A DNA stretch of 64,000 nt from CAIWHR01 sp963734055. GTDB lineage: Bacteria > Pseudomonadota > Gammaproteobacteria > Burkholderiales > Casimicrobiaceae. The notes under the pieces are model-generated. The model was not told the origin of the DNA. It made no database searches and saw only the letters and a program-made list of their open reading frames with translations. The DNA lies in NCBI GenBank assembly GCA_963734055.1, contig CAVTFQ010000007.1, positions 558,001-622,000 on the forward strand, read 5' to 3'. Shown here piece by piece: positions 37,452-46,791 of the stretch (position 1 is the stretch's first letter; each line of letters begins with the position of its first letter). The translations under genes were made by a program, and so were the position numbers.

Positions 37452-37638
37452 GGCGAACGCGAACGGGGAGGGCGAGTCGAACCGCCGGGCACGGCAGAAC
37501 TGCTAGCAGCATACGCAGCACCCGAGCGGGGCATCCACAAGAAAGGCGAGGCGCAGTTCGCGCTTCGTTTTTCTTGCAGCTGCGGGCGCGACTTTGCCGG
37601 GATCACGCTGGTGCGAACTCAAAATGTCCATGTCCTCG

Positions 37639-37657
37639 GGTGCGCCATCGCACAGAT
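37639..37657 (+). promoter_or_regulatory. TGTNCG-N4-CGNACAGAC dyad (copy 4, two mismatches)
   Basis: GGTGCG CCAT CGCACA GAT, differing from the consensus at the first and last bases. 157 bp upstream of the DUF3096 gene, in the same orientation as the others. Confidence 0.5.
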
Positions 37658-37813
37658 GCTTTCCGCAGGCAAGCGGATCCTTTCCGCATGGGGGCGTTTG
37701 CAGGCGACAAACGTTCCTGCGAGGAGATCGATCGTGGCCAGGAGAAGTTCCGGGAAGCCTGGAACGACGTCGCACAGATCGCCGCTGACCTGCCCCAGTT
37801 CCAGGAGTCAACG

Positions 37814-37969
37814 ATGAACATGACAGTGAGTCTCGCACCGCTCGTTTCGCTTCTGGCCGGCATCTTGATTCTTGTCGTGCCGCGGTTGCTGAACTACATC
37901 GTCGCAATCTATCTGATCGTCATTGGATTGCTCGGATTGTTCGGCGCCGGAAATTTCCATCTGAAGTGA
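37814..37969 (+). CDS. DUF3096 family small membrane protein
   Basis: 51 residues, MNMTVSLAPLVSLLAGILIL then VPRLLNYIVAIYLIVIGLLGL, the DUF3096 two-helix pattern. CAGGAG precedes the ATG by seven bases. Stand-alone gene; function unknown. The 362 bp before it hold one dyad copy and no other gene I can support. Confidence 0.87.
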   Translation: MNMTVSLAPLVSLLAGILILVVPRLLNYIVAIYLIVIGLLGLFGAGNFHLK

Positions 37970-38509
37970 TCTGCGCGCAAGCACCTCTCCGAGCATGCGC
38001 TTGGCGAGCATTAAGGTCGGCGAACACGCTATCGTCGCGCTCTCGTGGCGGGCCCCGCATGCGCAATCGCTGCGCACGAGCCCGCGCATCCCAACACCAG
38101 GCTGGCCTCGCCTGAGCGCCTCTGTCGGGACGCGCGTCACTGCCGCCGGATTCGGATACCAAAGACGACGTCGCGCGCCCTGACTCGCCCGAAAGAGACC
38201 CGCTTGGGCATCAATTGGCTGCGACAACAGCCAGGGACCCAAGCCAGGCACCCGGAATGGCAGGCCTCAAGCCTGCTTCCGTCGGCACCGACGTTTCCCA
38301 CCGCGAATGGAAACGGCCCAAGCCGCAGAGCGACACGCCGGGCGTCCGGCGCTTCCTCATTCACTCGCGTCAGGATCCATCCACGATGCGACGCCACGGC
38401 GGCCCGGCCGATAGCGTGACCCGTTGCGACGAGCGGGTAGGAGACAGCGGAACGGCCGATGTTTGTGCATCGGCCCTTCGCTTCTTGTCAACCTGCCAGC
38501 GCGGACGGT
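37970..38509. other. Intergenic, no supported gene
   Basis: 540 bp between DUF3096 (rightward) and the FecR-like gene (leftward), so a convergent region. No good gene start, repeat or strong terminator hairpin with a T-run was seen. Confidence 0.4.
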
Positions 38510-41050
38510 CTACCCTTTTTGCTTGCGGCTTTCCTCTTCGCGCTTCTGCTCGTCGCTGTCTTTCTTCTTGTCCTCCGGCTTGCCCGCGGCAGGCTTGGGT
38601 TCTTGTCCGCGCGGCTGCGCCTTTGGCGCCGGTTGGGGTTGCGGCGGTGGTGGCGCAGCCACAGGCGGGCGTGGTTCGGCTTTCCTTGGGGCAACGGCGG
38701 GCGGAGCAGCTTGCAATGGCGGTGGCGGAGCCATTGCGGGCGGAGCCGACCGTTGCGGCAATGGTTGCGCCCCCGGCGTTGGAGGAGCGACGTGCGGCGG
38801 GGCGGCCTTCGGCTCGGTCGCACGTTGCGGTGGCGGCGGCGCGACGGGCTGTCCGCGCTCTTCACTCTTGCCACGTTGCTCGACCTTCGGGCGTTGATCC
38901 GGCGGCTGCGCCGTTGGTGCCGGCGGAGCGACTTGCGGCGGCGGAGTCGGAACCGGCGCCGCGCGTTGCGGTGGCGGCGGGGCGACGGGTTGTCCGCGCT
39001 GTTCCCCCTTGCCGGGCTGCTCGGCCCTTCCGCGTTGCTCGGGACGTTGCTGCACAGTTGGTACTGGCGGAGCGACTTGCGGCGGCGGAGTCGGAACCGG
39101 CGCCGCGCGTTGCGGTGGCGGCGGGGCGACGGGCTGTCCGCGCTGTTGCCCCTTACCCGGCTGCTCGGCCTTTCCGCGTTGCTCCGGAGGCGGCGGCGCA
39201 GTTGGTACCGGGGTAGCGACTTGCGGTGGCGCAGTCGGAACCGGCGCCACGCGTTGAGGCGGCGTGGGCGGTGGCGAGACAGGCTGTCCGCGCTGTCCCC
39301 CCTTGCCAGGCTGCTCGGCCTTTCCGCGTTGCTCCAGCGGTTGCGCTGCCGGCACAGACGGCACTTGCGATGGCGGACCGGCTTTCGTCGGCATATTCGG
39401 TGCGCCTGAGATCGCGGGCGCTGCGGGGGTCATTCGACCACCGGTCTTTCCGCCTGCTTCGTCACGCTTCGCCCCCGGTGCCGCTGGCGGCGGACGCACG
39501 ATCGGTTGCGCAACTTGTCCCGGGGCGACGACCTTGACGACGGGCGCCGGCGCAGCGGCTGCCGGTCTCATTTCCTTGCGTGCGGCGTCGTCGAGCGGCC
39601 TGCCGGGCTTAGCGGCAAGCTGTTGCTGCTGGGCGGCAAAGCCGACCGGCGCCGTGGGGGGCGCGGCGCGTGCGACGACAGGCCGCTCGAACGCGCGGGC
39701 AGGCGGCTTTTCGCCCTGGCCGGCGGCGCCACGCACGCTCTTCTCGGTCGGCGCGACGGGTGCGACGGCTGCGACTGGCGCATTGGCAACGATCTCCCGA
39801 GGTACCCTCACGGCTGCCCTGGACACCGGCTGCGACTGCACGAACGCGGTCGTCGGCACGGCGACGACGGCTCCCGCCACTTGTCGATTGGCGTACACGA
39901 CGTTGGTCACGTTGGTGTTGTTGTAGTAGTTGTTGATGACGGTGGTGTTGATGACCGTGTTGCTGCGGTTGATATTCTCGAAATAGCCGCGGCTCACCGC
40001 GTAGGACGGTCGATAGACCTCGCGCGGCCCCAGCGGGAACCACGCGATTCCACCGACGTTGCCGCCGGAGATCGCAAGCTGGAAATTGCCGCCGCCGACG
40101 AAGGCCACCAGTGCGGGGGCGTAGTACGCCCGGGTGCGCACAGGACCGGGAACCCAACCCCACGCTCCGCCGAGATTCGTCCAGCGACCGTAATGGGACA
40201 CGGCGAAACCCCAGGGCGCGTCGTCCACCCATGTCCAACCCCAGGGGTCGACCCATGTCCAGTGGCCGTCGCTGTAGGGCGCCCAGCCCGAAGCCACGCG
40301 ATTCGGGAACCAGACGTTGCCGTAGGTCGCGTCGACGCGCCAGGTGCCGTTCGCATCGAGGTCCTGATAGCCGATCACGTCCGGCGATACGTAGCGGGCG
40401 GAGCCCGAGGTGTCGTAGCTGCGATCGCGATCGCTCGACCAGCGATCGAATTCGTCGAGACGCGGCGCGTCTACATACTCGTACTCGCGCAAGCCGGTCC
40501 CCATGAAGCGATACGGTTGCCGCGAATCGATCACATATGCCGCATCTTCGCCGTACACCTCGCCCTGGCCTTTGCGCACGATGATCGTCGTCGCACTGCC
40601 GTCGGGTTCCACTTCGATCCGGTATGCGCCGGGTTGCCGGAGCGTGAAGGCGAGATTCGGCGTGTCGACCTCGAACACCTGCCCAGGCGCGAGACGAAGC
40701 ACGCGGACGTTCAACGTGCCCTGTGTCAACTGCAGCTGGGCGATCCGGTCGTCGAGATTGAGAATGGATACGGCGGTGCCCGCATTCATGCGGATCATCG
40801 CGCCGCCGACCTGAATCTCGGCCCGTGCACCGGCGTCCGCCCAAAGGCGGTCGCCGGTGGTCAGCGGTCGGTTGATCGGCGCCAGCACCCAGTCGTTCTC
40901 GCCCGCCGGCGAAAAACTGATCGCGCCGGTCATATAGCCCAGACGCGCGACGCGTGAGGGCGGGTCGGCGCTGGCCCAGCCGGCGAAGGTGAGAACCGCA
41001 ATACCGGCGACCAGGGCGAAGGCCCGATGGAGGAGAGTTTGCATCTGCAT
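38510..41050 (-). CDS. FecR/DUF6600-type exported protein with Pro-rich tandem repeats
   Basis: 846 aa. Signal peptide to about residue 28 (FAGWASADPP); a FecR-like domain about 35-190 (TGDRLWADAGARAEIQVGG, VFEVDTPNLAFTLRQPG); then a Trp/Tyr-rich DUF6600 region (NGTWRVDATYGNVWFP, GWAPYSDGHWTWVDPWGW, HYGRWTNLGGAWGWVPG). The C-terminal 300 residues are Pro/Gln-rich, with about four imperfect copies of a roughly 45-residue unit (EQRGKAEQPGKG, QRGQPVAPPPPQR, APVPTPPPQVAPP), DNA about 38830-39350. It ends in a Lys/Glu-rich tail. Likely periplasmic or surface. Frequent in betaproteobacteria, function unknown. A dyad lies 132 bp upstream. Confidence 0.88.
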   Translation of the reverse strand: MQMQTLLHRAFALVAGIAVLTFAGWASADPPSRVARLGYMTGAISFSPAGENDWVLAPINRPLTTGDRLWADAGARAEIQVGGAMIRMNAGTAVSILNLDDRIAQLQLTQGTLNVRVLRLAPGQVFEVDTPNLAFTLRQPGAYRIEVEPDGSATTIIVRKGQGEVYGEDAAYVIDSRQPYRFMGTGLREYEYVDAPRLDEFDRWSSDRDRSYDTSGSARYVSPDVIGYQDLDANGTWRVDATYGNVWFPNRVASGWAPYSDGHWTWVDPWGWTWVDDAPWGFAVSHYGRWTNLGGAWGWVPGPVRTRAYYAPALVAFVGGGNFQLAISGGNVGGIAWFPLGPREVYRPSYAVSRGYFENINRSNTVINTTVINNYYNNTNVTNVVYANRQVAGAVVAVPTTAFVQSQPVSRAAVRVPREIVANAPVAAVAPVAPTEKSVRGAAGQGEKPPARAFERPVVARAAPPTAPVGFAAQQQQLAAKPGRPLDDAARKEMRPAAAAPAPVVKVVAPGQVAQPIVRPPPAAPGAKRDEAGGKTGGRMTPAAPAISGAPNMPTKAGPPSQVPSVPAAQPLEQRGKAEQPGKGGQRGQPVSPPPTPPQRVAPVPTAPPQVATPVPTAPPPPEQRGKAEQPGKGQQRGQPVAPPPPQRAAPVPTPPPQVAPPVPTVQQRPEQRGRAEQPGKGEQRGQPVAPPPPQRAAPVPTPPPQVAPPAPTAQPPDQRPKVEQRGKSEERGQPVAPPPPQRATEPKAAPPHVAPPTPGAQPLPQRSAPPAMAPPPPLQAAPPAVAPRKAEPRPPVAAPPPPQPQPAPKAQPRGQEPKPAAGKPEDKKKDSDEQKREEESRKQKG
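38830..39350 (-). repeat. Tandem ~135-bp coding repeats in the FecR-like gene
   Basis: About four imperfect units, each encoding EQRGKxEQPGKGxQRGQPV followed by a PPPPQR and PVPTxPPQVA block. The last unit (toward 38840) is the most diverged. Recombination between units could change protein length. Confidence 0.7.
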
Positions 41051-41181
41051 GACGAATCCTTGCGCAGGGTTCGCTATTCGGATCTAAGCTTCGGGTTGTG
41101 AGCGGTGATGCGATGACCGCGACGCGGTACGGCAGACCGGGTACGACGATGGCGATCAGGATGCGGAGCGCCGCCGTGTTT

Positions 41182-41200
41182 GTCTGTTCGGTAGCGTACC
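41182..41200 (-). promoter_or_regulatory. TGTNCG-N4-CGNACAGAC dyad (copy 5, one half weaker)
   Basis: Minus strand: GGTACG CTAC CGAACA GAC; only the first base departs from the consensus. 132 bp upstream of the FecR-like gene, GAC facing it. The remaining 41051-41432 gap holds no gene I can support. Confidence 0.6.
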
Positions 41201-41432
41201 GAACGTGACCGCGTTTGGATGCCGGCATCCAGCCCCTCAAGCCAGGGAGCCGGCGCCACGAGCGGGAGAGCGGATTGCCGAATCAATCTTCGCGCGACGC
41301 ATGCGATCCGAACGCAGCCACCGGCCGCCGCGGACCGCAGCGCCTGCTGCGGCGTCGCATCGCCGCATGCATCGTCCCAGACGCAATCGATGCGGATCCT
41401 GCCCATCGGTGCATTCGATTGCATCTGCGTTG

Positions 41433-42128
41433 TCAAGCTACTGTTCCGAAAAGGGCTCCGACACCTGCCGTCAGCGCCATGGCCAGCGCGCCCCAGAAGG
41501 TGACGCGCATCGCGCCCGTCGTCACGCTTGCGCCGCCCACGCGCGCAGCCAAGCCGCCCAGGACCGCGAGGAACACCAGTGAAGTTCCGGAGACGACTGG
41601 AATCACGCTGTGCTCGGAGACCATGGCGACGCCCAACAAGGGCATGGCGGCGCCGACGGCGAAGCTCGCTGCGGAAGTGAATGCCGCCTGAATCGGCCGC
41701 GCACTGAGCGTCTCGGAGATGCCGAGCTCGTCGCGGGCATGCGCGCCCAGCGCATCATGGGCCATCAGCTGCTCGGCAACCTGCTTCGCGAGCGCGGGTT
41801 GCACGCCGCGAGTGACGTAGATCGCCGTCAGTTCCCGACGCTCGCCCTGATCATCCGCCGCGAGTTCCGCGCGCTCCACGTTGAGAGCGGCCAGTTCGGA
41901 ATCCGCCTGTGAGCGGACGGACACGTATTCCCCGGCAGCCATCGACATCGCTCCGGCGACCAGGCCGGCGATGCCCGCGACCATCACGTTGCCGTGAGTC
42001 GCCCCCGCGGCCGCGACACCGAGCACCAGGCTCGCCGTCGAAACGATGCCGTCGTTGGCGCCTAGTACCGCCGCGCGCAGCCAGCCGATGCGGTCGGTGC
42101 GGTGCCGTTCCCTATGACGTGCGATCAT
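41433..42128 (-). CDS. VIT1/CCC1 family metal transporter
   Basis: Membrane protein of 231 aa, related to vacuolar iron/manganese transporters. Seen: GWLRAAVLGANDGIVSTASLVLGV (the first-helix signature), MSMAAGEYVSVRSQADSE, a cytoplasmic helical segment with ELTAIYVTRGV, and three C-terminal helices. Expected to move Fe2+ or Mn2+ out of the cytoplasm in exchange for protons (family knowledge). It lies 54 bp after the first Crp/Fnr gene on the same strand, suggesting an operon. Confidence 0.93.
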   Translation of the reverse strand: MIARHRERHRTDRIGWLRAAVLGANDGIVSTASLVLGVAAAGATHGNVMVAGIAGLVAGAMSMAAGEYVSVRSQADSELAALNVERAELAADDQGERRELTAIYVTRGVQPALAKQVAEQLMAHDALGAHARDELGISETLSARPIQAAFTSAASFAVGAAMPLLGVAMVSEHSVIPVVSGTSLVFLAVLGGLAARVGGASVTTGAMRVTFWGALAMALTAGVGALFGTVA

Positions 42129-42182
42129 TCAGAGAAACTCTTCGCTGCGGAGCGGGCGGGACGTCGAACGGGCATCGTTGGG

Positions 42183-42971
42183 TCAGCTCAGGGCGACGCA
42201 GTCTTCTCGGACCCGCGGGTGATGTCGGTGCATGTCGTGCGCACCAGCATTGCCAGTCGCGTTTTTCGCTCGGAGCAACCGATCGTATTCTCTCTTGACG
42301 ACCGCATAGCACTCGCATGCCTGCGCCTCCAGCCGAAAGCGATCGAGGGCCGCAATGCGGCCGCGGCCGCAACGGATCAATCCCGCCATTTGCAGCTTTC
42401 CCAGCGCGGCCGTTACACCGACGCGACGCACTCCCAGCAACTCGGCGATCCGTTTCTGCGTTGCCGTCAGCTCGTTCGAAGGTAGCCGGTCCAGGCATGA
42501 CAAGATCCAGCGGACGAGGCGCTTTTCCAGCGAATGGTGCCGGCTGCACACCGCGATCTGCGCAGTCTGCGCGATCAGCGCCTGGGTATAGCGCAGCAGC
42601 ACGTGCGACAGCGGGCCAACCCGCTCGAACTCGGTCTTCAACAGATCTGCCGGCAGTCGATAGCTGCATACTGCGCTCAGCGCGATCGCCTGGCTCAGCG
42701 TGCTTTCGCCGCTAAGGAACGACGCGACACCGATCACACCTTCGCTGCCCGTGACTGCGAATTCAGCCGCGGCTCCGTCGTCCGTCACGCGGACCCGCGA
42801 AACGATGCCCGCGGTAATGAAGTGCAGGTAATCTTCCCGGTCGCCAGCGCCGTGAACGATCCAACCTGACGGCAATGCGACAGGCTCCAGGTCGGGCAGC
42901 AGGCGCTCATAGTCCGCGAGCGGGAGCGCTGCAAGAAGGCGGTTCTGCCTGGGCGTGCTGTGCATAGCCAA
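42183..42971 (-). CDS. Crp/Fnr family regulator (paralogue 1)
   Basis: 262 aa: N-terminal cyclic-nucleotide-binding-like beta roll (VALPSGWIVHGAGDREDYLHF, TGSEGVIGVASFLSG), dimer helix with LLRYTQALIAQTAQIAVCSRHH, and C-terminal winged helix with ELTATQKRIAELLGVRRVGVTAALGKL. The recognition helix RRVGVT differs from E. coli CRP, and the beta roll lacks the CRP cAMP-contact arginine-serine pair as far as I can read it. A C-terminal CECY motif is shared with paralogue 2. Upstream of the VIT gene. A weak dyad lies 136 bp upstream (43107-43125). Confidence 0.9.
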   Translation of the reverse strand: MAMHSTPRQNRLLAALPLADYERLLPDLEPVALPSGWIVHGAGDREDYLHFITAGIVSRVRVTDDGAAAEFAVTGSEGVIGVASFLSGESTLSQAIALSAVCSYRLPADLLKTEFERVGPLSHVLLRYTQALIAQTAQIAVCSRHHSLEKRLVRWILSCLDRLPSNELTATQKRIAELLGVRRVGVTAALGKLQMAGLIRCGRGRIAALDRFRLEAQACECYAVVKREYDRLLRAKNATGNAGAHDMHRHHPRVREDCVALS

Positions 42972-43106
42972 GGGGCGTCTCCTGCCTGAGGCGGTGAGGC
43001 GCCCTCGGGTGTGATGCGCCGGACGGGTCTCCGCGCTTCGGCCTTCAGCTGCGGTTTCAACATAACCGGATTATTTGCCGGCGCCATTGATTTGCATTAA
43101 ATCCTA

Positions 43107-43125
43107 TGTTCGATAGCGCACCGAG
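43107..43125 (-). promoter_or_regulatory. Weak copy of the dyad upstream of Crp/Fnr paralogue 1
   Basis: Minus strand: GGTGCG CTAT CGAACA TAG. It matches both half-site cores but not the GAC extension. Its 136-bp distance from the start at 42971 is in line with the other copies, so autoregulation is possible. No gene is supported in 42972-43427. Confidence 0.35.
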
Positions 43126-43427
43126 CGTCCCAAGGGCGAACCGCATCGGATTGCCGAGGCTGCGTCATCACGTCGCAGGACGGATGCCGGCTCCAAGAAA
43201 CTTTCGTGCGGCCGACCGACGATCACGCGATGATGGTCATGGCCGCTATCGCGTACGTGCTGCCCCTCGGCAGGCCCAGCGATAGACAGACGGAACGCGG
43301 CACGATGTCGGTGCAATTTCGAAGTGCGACGGAGAGAGCGCGAAGTGCTGCGTAGTCATCCGCATCGAGCGCCTCGAGAAACCTCTCACGCAAGGCGTGC
43401 GAGGCGCTTCCGTCCGGAACTCCAGAG

Positions 43428-43697
43428 TCATCGTTGATGGCAGGGCTCCGTGAATCGAATGGGTGCCGCGCCAGGTTGCGGGCCTGTCGCTCGGGGTAGC
43501 CGCGGTTTGAGAGTTACGACAATCTGTAGTGCCAGTCCGAGGGCGAGGACGACGGGCGTGCTCAGCACCCAGATCGCCTGCCACTCGCCGGGATCGGCAA
43601 TCGTCATCGCAAACACCGATGCGACGACAGCGAGGCCGATCAGGAATCCGGCGGTCAAGCTGCCCGCCCCTCGAAGGAATGCTGATAGGAATCTCAT
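43428..43697 (-). CDS. Small hypothetical membrane protein (89 aa)
   Basis: Two helices (LTAGFLIGLAVVASVFAM and IWVLSTPVVLALGLALQIVV) with a short loop ADPGEWQA, then a polar tail. TGGAGCG lies before the ATG. Family not recognised. It is divergent from the gene at 43931, and the dyad at 43811-43829 sits between them, 114 bp from this start. Confidence 0.65.
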   Translation of the reverse strand: MRFLSAFLRGAGSLTAGFLIGLAVVASVFAMTIADPGEWQAIWVLSTPVVLALGLALQIVVTLKPRLPRATGPQPGAAPIRFTEPCHQR

Positions 43698-43810
43698 CGT
43701 TCGCTCCAGTCATGTGTACTTTGGACGCATGCCCGGCGGACGTCGGTGCGCTGGCCCACTTACCGCGAGGAAGATGGCCCTGCGGCCCTCGGATCGGCGT
43801 CCGGGTGGCA

Positions 43811-43829
43811 TGTGCGCCACCGTACAGAC
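43811..43829 (+). promoter_or_regulatory. TGTNCG-N4-CGNACAGAC dyad (copy 6)
   Basis: TGTGCG CCAC CGTACA GAC, a perfect match, 102 bp upstream of the gene at 43931 and 114 bp upstream of the leftward gene at 43697. GAC faces the rightward gene. Confidence 0.7.
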
Positions 43830-43930
43830 GGTCCCGCGTTTCACGATCATGCTGAATCCGCGCTCTGACTCGGACCCGTAGGGGGAAGTGCGTCTCCCTC
43901 AATGGAAGAGCGCATCGAAAGGAACAAGAA

Positions 43931-44458
43931 ATGCGGACGTCCGTCGACCAGCCGGCACGATTGCAGACGTGGATAGCCGTCATTGCGATCTGTCTCTTGG
44001 CAGGCTCTTCCTTGGTTGCGATCGTCCGCGTGATCGCGATGTCGTACGCGAGCGGTCCGGGCGGAGGCGCATCGTCCCGGCAGGGAGCGGCACCCGGCGA
44101 GGCCGCGGGCGCTTTCGCCACCGACCCGCAATCGTTCCGCGAGGTCGCGCAGACGTCGAACACTCGGCGAAGCCGGGCGACTTGCCGCGAATGCGGAGTC
44201 ATCTGGTCGATTGTGCCCGTCGAGCGCCATGGCGATGTAGGCGGGACCGAAAGGGCCCATGTCAAGAATACGGGAAGCGCCTCCGGCCAAGCGTCCGGGA
44301 GCGCAGTCGCCGCCGACGGAACAGTGGGAAGCTACGATATCACGGTCCGCTTTCGCGACGGCTCGACGGTCGTCCTCAGTGAAGCGACGCCTCGATCGTG
44401 GCGGATGGGGAGCAGGGTGATCGCAATTGCGGGCGCGAGCACGTCAATCGACGAATGA
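43931..44458 (+). CDS. Single-helix envelope protein with SlyB-like C-terminal domain
   Basis: 175 aa. One N-terminal helix (WIAVIAICLLAGSSLVAIVRVI), a Gly/Ala/Ser-rich linker, a CRECGVIWSIVPV segment with a Cys pair, then YDITVRFRDGSTVVLSEATP and WRMGSRVIAIAG. The Cys-Gly-Val start and DGS...G(S/D)RV end resemble the C-terminal domain of SlyB/17-kDa antigen proteins, but no glycine zipper is seen. Probably periplasmic, anchored in the inner membrane. GGAACAAGAA precedes the ATG. Confidence 0.7.
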   Translation: MRTSVDQPARLQTWIAVIAICLLAGSSLVAIVRVIAMSYASGPGGGASSRQGAAPGEAAGAFATDPQSFREVAQTSNTRRSRATCRECGVIWSIVPVERHGDVGGTERAHVKNTGSASGQASGSAVAADGTVGSYDITVRFRDGSTVVLSEATPRSWRMGSRVIAIAGASTSIDE

Positions 44459-44560
44459 CGCTGATCGCGCCGACGGCCCTGCCGATGGGCCGAGCGGCGT
44501 GCGCGCGAGCATCGCAATGCCGTGCGGCGAATCACGCCGCAGAGCGAATCGGTAGGGCGG

Positions 44561-45352
44561 CTACCTGACGACGTAGGGCAGCAGCCGATCGAACTCCGAC
44601 TTGACGACCTGGTAGCACTCGCAGGACCGTGCCTCCACTCCCGGTCGATCGAGCACCGTGATCTTGCCGCGGCGGTAACGAATCAAGCCGACGTCCTGCA
44701 ACTTTCCCGCGGCCTCCGTGACGCCCTCGCGCCGGACGCCGAGCATGTTGGCGATCAGCTCCTGCGTCATGGTCAGCTCGTTCGATGCCAGACGATCCAG
44801 GCTCAGCAACAGCCAGCGGCACAATTGCTGGTCGACCGAATGATGCCGGTTGCAGACCGCCGTCTGCGCCATCTGCGTGATCAGGGCCTGGGTGTAGCGG
44901 AGCAACAGATGCATCGTAGGGCCGAAACGCCCGAACTCGTCCTTGAGCAATTCGGCCTTGAGCCGGAAGGCGTACCCCGCACTTTGCACGACAGCACGGC
45001 TCGGCGTAGTTTCGCCGCCCATGAACAGGGAAATGCCGAGGATGCCCTCGTTACCAACCACGGCAATTTCGGCAGACGCGCCATCCTCCATGACGTAGAG
45101 CAGCGATACGATCGATGTCGTCGGAAAATAGACGTAACGCAACCTGTCCCCTGACTCGTAGAGAACATCTCCGAGTCGCATCGGTATCAGTTCCAAATGG
45201 AGTGCGAGTCGCTCGTAGTCGGTGGTTGGCAGGGCGTCGAGGAGGTGGTTCTGCCGTGGACTTTGGCGTGCAGATACAGCCGGTTGCGACCCGACCTTCG
45301 AGAATAAGGGGAGCGGACTCCCTGCGCTGCGACCCGACCTGGCGACTGCCAT
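44561..45352 (-). CDS. Crp/Fnr family regulator (paralogue 2)
   Basis: 263 aa. Beta roll with GDVLYESGDRLRYVYFPTTSI and VGNEGILGISLFMGG; dimer helix HLLLRYTQALITQMAQTAVC; winged helix with MTQELIANMLGVRREGVTEAAGKL; C-terminal SCECYQVVK. Aligns throughout with paralogue 1. The beta-roll GNEGILG pattern is that of the sensor-poor Crp group common in betaproteobacteria, whose ligand is unknown. The first 28 residues may be a leader; later starts exist. Stand-alone gene. Confidence 0.9.
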   Translation of the reverse strand: MAVARSGRSAGSPLPLFSKVGSQPAVSARQSPRQNHLLDALPTTDYERLALHLELIPMRLGDVLYESGDRLRYVYFPTTSIVSLLYVMEDGASAEIAVVGNEGILGISLFMGGETTPSRAVVQSAGYAFRLKAELLKDEFGRFGPTMHLLLRYTQALITQMAQTAVCNRHHSVDQQLCRWLLLSLDRLASNELTMTQELIANMLGVRREGVTEAAGKLQDVGLIRYRRGKITVLDRPGVEARSCECYQVVKSEFDRLLPYVVR

Positions 45353-45570
45353 GCGCTCAGTTTAGACCATCGCAGGAACCAGAGCTCACGGCGGCACTTG
45401 CAGGCACCAGTTCCGTACCCTCGCGAAGTCGGCTGCGAGGACGCCGCGCATGCGTGCCGATGGCCGCAATTCGGGAACCTTGCGCGCCGTCAGATCGCCA
45501 CCGTTCCTCCGCTGGCGACGCGGACCGTCTCGCCTGCGCCGGGTCCGATCGACAGCGTCGCCCCAGCGGG

Positions 45571-46290
45571 CTAGCCGAGAGCGCGTTGGTAGGTCTCGCG
45601 GTCCGTCCGGTAACACGGGCACGAGGCCGCTTTGAGACCGGGTCGGTCGAGAATCACGATGTCGCCGCGACTGTAGCGGATCAGTCGGAGCTTCTGCAGC
45701 GAGGTGGCAGCTTTGGTCACACCGACGCGACGCACGCCGAGCACCCGCGCAAGGAATTCGTGGGTGATGTGAAAGGCGCTCGAATGTGCCCGGTCCTGCG
45801 TCATCAGGAGCCAGCGCGCGAGCCGTGCCTCGACCACATGGAATCGGGTGCATCCCGCCGCCTGCGCGAGCTGGGTCATGCACACGAAGAGATAGCGATC
45901 GAGCAGCAGTTGGAGGGCCGGACTTCGATCGAGCTCGAGGCGAAACGTGGCGGCGTCCACGCGAAGGGCGTTGCCGGCACCTTGAACCAGCGCCTGCAAT
46001 GGAGATACCTCGACGCCGAGCGCGAGCGGTGTTCCCACCATGCCTTCGTCCCCGACCAGCCCGACCTCGAGGCGCATCGAGCCGTCCGACGGGGTCAGGA
46101 GGGAGATCAGACTGCTGGTCGGAAAGTGAACGTGCCTAATGCGGTCTCCGGGCTCGAAGAGCACGTCGGACAGTGTGAGATCTACCTCCTCGCCGCCGGC
46201 GATCAATTGCAGGCGGTCCTTGCGGGGAAGGGCGGCGAGCAGGCGGTTGCCCGAGGAGGCGCGCTTGAGGGGCAAGAAATTTCTTTCCAT
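45571..46290 (-). CDS. Crp/Fnr family regulator (paralogue 3)
   Basis: 239 aa from MERNFLPLK (the in-frame ATG at 46365 gives a non-family leader). Beta roll with DVLFEPGDRIRHVHFPTSSL and VGDEGMVGTPLALG; winged helix with ITHEFLARVLGVRRVGVTKAATSL; C-terminal SCPCYRT. More diverged than paralogues 1 and 2 but keeps the LGVRRxGVT recognition helix. The start has only a weak ribosome-binding site. Confidence 0.9.
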   Translation of the reverse strand: MERNFLPLKRASSGNRLLAALPRKDRLQLIAGGEEVDLTLSDVLFEPGDRIRHVHFPTSSLISLLTPSDGSMRLEVGLVGDEGMVGTPLALGVEVSPLQALVQGAGNALRVDAATFRLELDRSPALQLLLDRYLFVCMTQLAQAAGCTRFHVVEARLARWLLMTQDRAHSSAFHITHEFLARVLGVRRVGVTKAATSLQKLRLIRYSRGDIVILDRPGLKAASCPCYRTDRETYQRALG

Positions 46291-46613
46291 AGGAAACGGC
46301 AAAACCGGCCTGGTCCAATCGGGTTCGCGGCGGCGCGATCTCTCGCAATTGCGCACGTCGACCATCGATTCTTGCCCGCAAGAAGGCCTGCGAACATAGC
46401 GTATCGTGCGTCATTGCGGCGGCGGCGTCTGTTGCTTACCGCACATTGCGCGCGCAGATGCGGGTTGGGTTAAGGGCTTTCGAGGGGCGAAGCCCTATGT
46501 GCGAACGAAGGTCCACGTAGCCCCGATTTGCACCTCAACCCGGCGGTCTGCAGCTTGCCGGCGGCCTCGATCCGGGGAAGTCCCGCGATTGGTCACACCC
46601 GCGACGCGCCGTA

Positions 46614-46632
46614 TGTGCGGTAACGAACAGAC
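46614..46632 (+). promoter_or_regulatory. TGTNCG-N4-CGNACAGAC dyad (copy 7)
   Basis: TGTGCG GTAA CGAACA GAC, a perfect match, 160 bp upstream of the small gene at 46792. Lies in a 500-bp gap (46291-46791) with no other supported gene. Confidence 0.7.
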
Positions 46633-46791
46633 GACGGCGCGCCGGCAATTGAAGCTGTCTCGGGTCTGCTCCCGGAATGGCGCACCGCCTCCCAAGGTCG
46701 CGCGCCATATCCGTGGCAGGCTCATTCCTGCGAGTCCGCCTATCCGCCGAGGCGGGCGCATACCTGTGCTTTTCGGATGGAGCGTTTCGTC

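Noticed and set aside
38424..39926. Gly/Ala/Arg-rich open frames on the plus strand opposite the FecR-like gene
   Set aside because: These mirror the Pro-rich repeats on the other strand and have no independent support.
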